This document shows positions 21,032 through 23,983 of a DNA stretch of 23,983 nt, one piece after another. Position numbers and translations under genes: made by a program. Position 1 is the stretch's first letter. Every line of letters starts with the position of its first letter. Below the pieces are notes generated by a model. It was not told where the DNA came from. It saw only the letters and a program-made list of their open reading frames with translations, and searched no databases. Origin of the DNA: Candidatus Nealsoniibacteriota bacterium (GTDB lineage Bacteria; Patescibacteriota; Minisyncoccia; Minisyncoccales; MHMH01); contig JACOYG010000060.1 in assembly GCA_016181985.1 (NCBI GenBank), positions 1 through 23,983 on the forward strand, written 5' to 3'.

Positions 21032-21106
21032 ATGCGAATATTACAAATTATATTCGAATACTACGAATTATTTGCGGTATTCGCATCTAATTCGCGGTAT
21101 TCGCAT
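21032..21106. repeat. Repeat and hairpin array between groES and groEL
   Basis: TATTCGCAT occurs at 21078-21086 and 21098-21106 within a 20-bp direct repeat. The inverted copy ATGCGAATA is at 21032-21040, and a TATTCGAATA palindrome is at 21051-21060. The transcript can form a long hairpin just upstream of the groEL start. Confidence 0.7.
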
Positions 21107-21110
21107 TGTG

Positions 21111-21401
21111 CTATTCAAGAATTGCTAGGATATCCTCTTCCCTTGCTATTAAATATTCTTTATCTTCGACTTTAATTTCATTCGGCCCATATTTAGTAAA
21201 CAAAACCACATCCCCGGCTTTTACTTCAAGGGGAATGAATTTACCGGTTTTATCTTTTTTGCCCGGCCCTACAGAAATTACTTTGCCCTGTTCGGGCTTT
21301 TCTTTTTCCGAGGTTTCAGGAAGCAAAATTCCCGACTTGGTTTTTTCTTTCCCCTTAATCGGTTCAATGAGGATATGATCGGATAACGGCTTTATATTCA
21401 T
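21111..21401 (-). CDS. groES: Co-chaperonin GroES
   Basis: 96 residues: KPLSDHILIEPI, the mobile loop EKTKSGILLPETSEKEKPEQGKVISVGPG, and AGDVVLFTKYGPNEIKVEDKEYLIAREEDILAILE. Standard length and motifs. It caps GroEL. First gene of the groES-groEL operon. TATAAT lies 15 nt upstream of ATG, there is no SD, and a CIRCE operator lies just upstream of the -10. Confidence 0.97.
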   Translation of the reverse strand: MNIKPLSDHILIEPIKGKEKTKSGILLPETSEKEKPEQGKVISVGPGKKDKTGKFIPLEVKAGDVVLFTKYGPNEIKVEDKEYLIAREEDILAILE

Positions 21402-21416
21402 ATGTATTTATTATTA

Positions 21417-21422
21417 ATTATA
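21417..21422 (-). promoter_or_regulatory. -10 of groES promoter
   Basis: Minus strand TATAAT (21422-21417), 15 nt before ATG 21401. The -35 place (about 21440-21445, ATCAGT) is poor and falls inside the CIRCE spacer. Confidence 0.5.
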
Positions 21423-21428
21423 ATTAAT

Positions 21429-21455
21429 TTAGCAGTTGAACTGATCGAGTGCTAA
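21429..21455. promoter_or_regulatory. CIRCE operator (HrcA site)
   Basis: TTAGCAGTT-N9-GAGTGCTAA: 16 of 18 arm bases match the CIRCE consensus TTAGCACTC-N9-GAGTGCTAA. This is the binding site for the heat-shock repressor HrcA; hrcA is not in the window. It lies upstream of groES and inside the -35/-10 interval of the divergent protease promoter. Confidence 0.88.
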
Positions 21456-21465
21456 CTGTTATATT
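21436..21465 (+). promoter_or_regulatory. Candidate divergent promoter of the protease pair
   Basis: TTGAAC (21436-21441), 18-nt spacer, TGT-TATATT (-10 21460-21465, extended). A second extended -10, TGC-TAGAAT (21498-21506), lies closer to the genes. The right CIRCE arm sits within the first spacer. Confidence 0.45.
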
Positions 21466-21561
21466 ACTCGGCTGAAAAAAACTGTCAACCCCCCCCTTGC
21501 TAGAATCAGGCCTAATTGTTAAGGTGAATAATCAACTAGCGAAAGCTGAAGGAGATGTACT

Positions 21562-22308
21562 TTGAAAAAATGGAATTTAATATTATCGGTGATGCTCGCC
21601 ATTGCTTTAATCTTTTTCGGGCTTACTTTGATAAGCCTCAATTCTGTCCAAAAAGATACCGGAGAGCTAGGTGGCGAAATTGGACGACTGAATGAAGAGC
21701 TCAAAAGCATAAATACAAAACTCGCGAAATTAGAAGTTAAAGACTTCGATTCTGCTAAAATCTATGCCGAAACAAAAAAAGCGGTGGTAATGATCGGCGG
21801 AGGCGCAGGATTTTTATATATCAAAAATACGCAAGTGATTACCGCCTTTCATGTGATTGCGGAATTGCTTTCCGATAAAACGGTAGAAGTGTTTCCTAAT
21901 GACGGAGTTCATATTTTGATAAGGGGCAAAATCAAATTCGTTAAAGTAGATTGGGATTTGGCCGTCATAGAGCTAGAAGAACCCATTGACGCCGCACCAT
22001 TAATGCCGGCGGACGTAATAAATCTTACCGGCGGAGAAAGGGTGCTGGCGATCGGCAACCCAGAAGGACTAAAAAATTCGTTAAGCGCGGGGGTTATCAG
22101 CGGCCTTGCTATAAGGCGCTCCTCGCCTTCCGGACCGTTAATTTCAACTGACTTATCTCTGGATCGCGGAAGTTCGGGAGGGCCTTTAATCAATAAAAAT
22201 GGCGAGGTGATCGGCGTAATAAGCAAATCTCTCTGGAATCTTACATTTGGTTTTGCAATTCCGATCGACAAAGTTGATCAGCTTATTGCAGAAGGAGGCG
22301 CGCCTTGA
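21562..22308 (+). CDS. Membrane-anchored trypsin-like serine protease 1
   Basis: 248 residues from TTG 21562, supported by AAGGAG 7 nt upstream. An N-terminal anchor (LILSVMLAIALIFFGLTLI) precedes a short coiled coil (LGGEIGRLNEELKSINTKLAKLE). Then comes an S1C/HtrA-type protease domain with triad H97 (TAFHV), D132 (DWDLAVIEL) and S205 (GSSGGP). There is no PDZ domain. The active site would face outside the membrane, suggesting envelope protein quality control. The TGA stop overlaps the TTG start of the next gene (TTGA). Confidence 0.9.
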   Translation: MKKWNLILSVMLAIALIFFGLTLISLNSVQKDTGELGGEIGRLNEELKSINTKLAKLEVKDFDSAKIYAETKKAVVMIGGGAGFLYIKNTQVITAFHVIAELLSDKTVEVFPNDGVHILIRGKIKFVKVDWDLAVIELEEPIDAAPLMPADVINLTGGERVLAIGNPEGLKNSLSAGVISGLAIRRSSPSGPLISTDLSLDRGSSGGPLINKNGEVIGVISKSLWNLTFGFAIPIDKVDQLIAEGGAP

Positions 22309-23300
22309 AAAAATGGCTTTCTATATTATCGGTTATAATGATAGCTGTTATGATGTTTGTCGGAATAGTCGTATCGAATATTGACAGGGAAAACAACCTG
22401 CTCAAACAAAGGGTGTTCGTTTTGGAAATGAAACTTATCTCTGTTAGCAGCGGACTCGAAAAAATTGATAACGACAATACGCTTCTTGCTAAAAAAGTAG
22501 AAGTCGCTGATGCTGATCTCAGATCAGCTAAAAGAGATTCTGAAATAAAAATTAGGAAAACAGAGGAGAAATTATCCTCTGCTATATCTGCCGTAGAAAA
22601 TAAAACAGCCGAACTTGAAAATAATAAAGCGGACAGAAGAGAGCTTGGATTGGTTGAATTCAGCTTGATGGGAAACATAGACAATCTTGAAGCTAATTTT
22701 AAAAAAGACCTGGCGATGGTGAATGACAAGATATTTGATCCTGCCGTAATCTACGAAAAAACTCAAAAATCAGTAGTCAAGATTGAAACAAACAAAGAAT
22801 ACGGAACGGGCTTCCTATTCGGCAAAAAAAACCAGATATTAACCGCTTATCATGTTGTAAAATCTCCGCCCGGCATTTATGTTAAAGTCTTCCTGAATGA
22901 CGGAGTTTATTCCGAGGTGCTGGGAAAAATTAAAAGAATCAAGCCGGAATGGGATTTGGCGATTATTGAACTTGCCGTACCGTTAAACGCGGAACCATTG
23001 ATGCCGGCGGATATCAGAAATCTCGCCGTTGGCGACAATATATTATTGATCGGTAACCCCAATAAATTTAATAATTCCGCCAGCGCAGGGATAGTGAGCG
23101 GTTTTGACAGAGAATTAAAAAATCTGCCCCTGCTTAGAGCAATCCAAATCGATTCTTCAATTGATTTTGGAAGTTCGGGAAGTCCGGCAATAGATAAAAC
23201 CGGCAAAGTAATCGGCCTGGTGAATATGGGCATGACTCGCAGCTCCTTCGACTTTATTATTCCCGTCAATTACATTAACAGTTTTCTCGCAGAAGAATAA
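22305..23300 (+). CDS. Membrane-anchored trypsin-like serine protease 2
   Basis: 331 residues from TTG 22305, with AAGGAGG 6 nt upstream and overlapping the stop of the first protease. It has the same MKKW start and anchor (ILSVIMIAVMMFVGIVV), a longer coiled-coil stalk (residues about 28-140), then a protease domain with H183 (TAYHVV), D217 (EWDLAIIEL) and S291 (GSSGSP). No PDZ. Shared segments (LMPAD, WDLA, LxxIGNP) show it is a paralogue of the first by tandem duplication, with an extended stalk. Followed by a strong terminator. Confidence 0.9.
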   Translation: MKKWLSILSVIMIAVMMFVGIVVSNIDRENNLLKQRVFVLEMKLISVSSGLEKIDNDNTLLAKKVEVADADLRSAKRDSEIKIRKTEEKLSSAISAVENKTAELENNKADRRELGLVEFSLMGNIDNLEANFKKDLAMVNDKIFDPAVIYEKTQKSVVKIETNKEYGTGFLFGKKNQILTAYHVVKSPPGIYVKVFLNDGVYSEVLGKIKRIKPEWDLAIIELAVPLNAEPLMPADIRNLAVGDNILLIGNPNKFNNSASAGIVSGFDRELKNLPLLRAIQIDSSIDFGSSGSPAIDKTGKVIGLVNMGMTRSSFDFIIPVNYINSFLAEE

Positions 23301-23337
23301 AAAAACAAATGCGTACCATTCACTTGGTACGCATTTT
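23301..23337. terminator. Bidirectional terminator between convergent units
   Basis: A perfect 12-bp stem (23307-23318 and 23325-23336, loop of 6). The plus strand continues T-A-A-T; the minus strand continues GTTTTTTT, so it ends both the proteases and the zinc-ribbon/uvrA unit. Confidence 0.85.
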
Positions 23338-23366
23338 AATTTACTTCTGTTGCCTACAGGCGAGGC

Positions 23367-23459
23367 TTACCATCTATACTTTCCGCACACGGGGCACTTA
23401 CCGTCCGGCCCTGTCCGCGAACCTATTTTGCACTGGCACCCGCCACGTTTTGGCGCCAT
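23367..23459 (-). CDS. 30-aa zinc-ribbon peptide
   Basis: ATG 23459 to TAA 23369-23367, preceded by an excellent SD (AAAGGAGG, 4 nt spacing). The product is basic at the start (MAPKRGG), with C8-Q-C10 and C22-P-V-C25-G, ending KYRW; a CxC-x11-CxxC zinc knuckle is likely. It lies 29 nt after uvrA and before the terminator, so it is probably co-transcribed with uvrA. No named family. The strong SD is the best evidence for translation. Confidence 0.7.
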   Translation of the reverse strand: MAPKRGGCQCKIGSRTGPDGKCPVCGKYRW

Positions 23460-23488
23460 ATTTCCTCCTTTCTCTTATTCTATCTACC

Positions 23489-23983
23489 TTATCTCACGCC
23501 CTTCAAATACTGTCCAGTGTAGGATTTTTTTACCTTGGCGATGGCTTTGGGAAGGCCTTGGGCGACGATATAGCCGCCGAGTTCGCCGCCTTCGGGGCCC
23601 ATGTCAATAATCCAATCGGAATTTTTAATAAGATCCAAATTGTGTTCAATTACTAAAACGGTATTGCCCTTATCAACCAGACCGCGCAAAACCTGAATAA
23701 GCCTTTTGATGTCGTCAAAGTGCAAACCGGTAGTCGGCTCGTCTAATATGTATAAACTTTTACCGGTGGCTTTTCTTGAAAGTTCCGTGGCTAGTTTCAC
23801 TCTTTGAGCCTCTCCGCCGGAAAGCGAAGAAGCCGATTGTCCCAACTGGACATAACCCAAACCGACCTCGGTGAGCGTTTTTAATTTTTCATAAAGCCCG
23901 GGGATATTCTTAAAAAAATTCAACGCATCCTCAACGGTAAAATCCAAAACATCGGCAATGTTTTTGCCGTGATACTCCACGGC
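23489..23983 (-). CDS. uvrA: Excinuclease ABC subunit A, C-terminal part
   Basis: The gene runs off the right edge; about 165 C-terminal residues are seen. GKNIADVLDFTVEDALNFF, LGQSASSLSGGEAQRVKLATEL (second ABC signature), LYILDEPTTGLHFDDI (Walker B) and VIEHNLDLIKNSDWIIDMGPEGG identify UvrA domain II. The end SYTGQYLKGVR is the usual C-terminus. UvrA detects DNA damage in nucleotide excision repair with UvrB. Confidence 0.97.
   Translation of the reverse strand, partial: AVEYHGKNIADVLDFTVEDALNFFKNIPGLYEKLKTLTEVGLGYVQLGQSASSLSGGEAQRVKLATELSRKATGKSLYILDEPTTGLHFDDIKRLIQVLRGLVDKGNTVLVIEHNLDLIKNSDWIIDMGPEGGELGGYIVAQGLPKAIAKVKKSYTGQYLKGVR

Noticed and set aside
23482..23488. Another GGTAGAT on the minus strand just after uvrA.
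   Set aside because: A single copy with no spaced partner; a 7-mer is expected by chance in a window of this size.

Overview
The window looks like a chromosomal piece of a Patescibacteria (Candidate Phyla Radiation) bacterium, most likely Parcubacteria-like. The reasons are moderate-to-low GC, very short intergenic gaps, a DUF5652 gene, a short RNA-binding RRM protein, a Cys-repeat LamG surface protein, many start codons without a Shine-Dalgarno sequence, and a group I intron inside a tRNA gene. This placement is inference from gene content; no rRNA is present. Almost everything is on the minus strand; only two protease genes (21562-23300) are on the plus strand.

Layout, left to right. 1-2331: one open frame joining glucose-6-phosphate dehydrogenase to 6-phosphogluconate dehydrogenase, running off the left edge. 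2400-3398: an RRM protein and a secreted coiled-coil protein. 3436-4427: a two-gene unit made of a MerR-like HTH fused to a GHKL ATPase, followed by a STAS-like DUF4325 protein. It has a near-consensus promoter carrying three 7-bp direct repeats. 4487-7825: a large secreted LamG/Cys-repeat protein, a 41-aa membrane peptide and a DM13 protein. 7890-9006: a Panacea (DUF4065) antitoxin with a RelE-like toxin. 9080-9556: TspO. 9605-10196: tRNA-Asn(GUU) split by a 517-nt group I intron that contains a frameshifted HNH endonuclease frame. 10255-15566: a tightly packed operon of Nudix, NDH-2-like oxidoreductase, DoxX, DUF5652, dnaG, rpoD and a membrane protein. 15680-17220: HicBA, an ACT-domain gene whose start codon shares a base with the tRNA-Ser CCA end, the tRNA-Ser, and a RHH/RelE toxin-antitoxin pair. 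17269-21401: a zinc-ribbon protein, htpX-lemA, and groES-groEL under a CIRCE operator. 21562-23300: two overlapping trypsin-like membrane proteases. 23367-23983: a 30-aa zinc-ribbon peptide and the 3' end of uvrA.

The genes cover housekeeping (primase and primary sigma factor, GroESL, excision repair), envelope quality control (HtpX/LemA and the two proteases), NADPH supply (the fused dehydrogenase), surface display, and three toxin-antitoxin modules. A recurrent signal is that five genes have a -10 hexamer ending exactly 6 nt before ATG, which predicts leaderless mRNAs. At two to three of these small junctions the U-tract of the preceding terminator runs straight into an extended -10 element (TTTTTGGTATAAT). 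The best candidates for undescribed biology are the fused pentose-phosphate enzyme, the HTH-GHKL/STAS switch with its operator array, the tRNA-Ser/ACT start-codon overlap, and the L1-ORF group I intron in tRNA-Asn.
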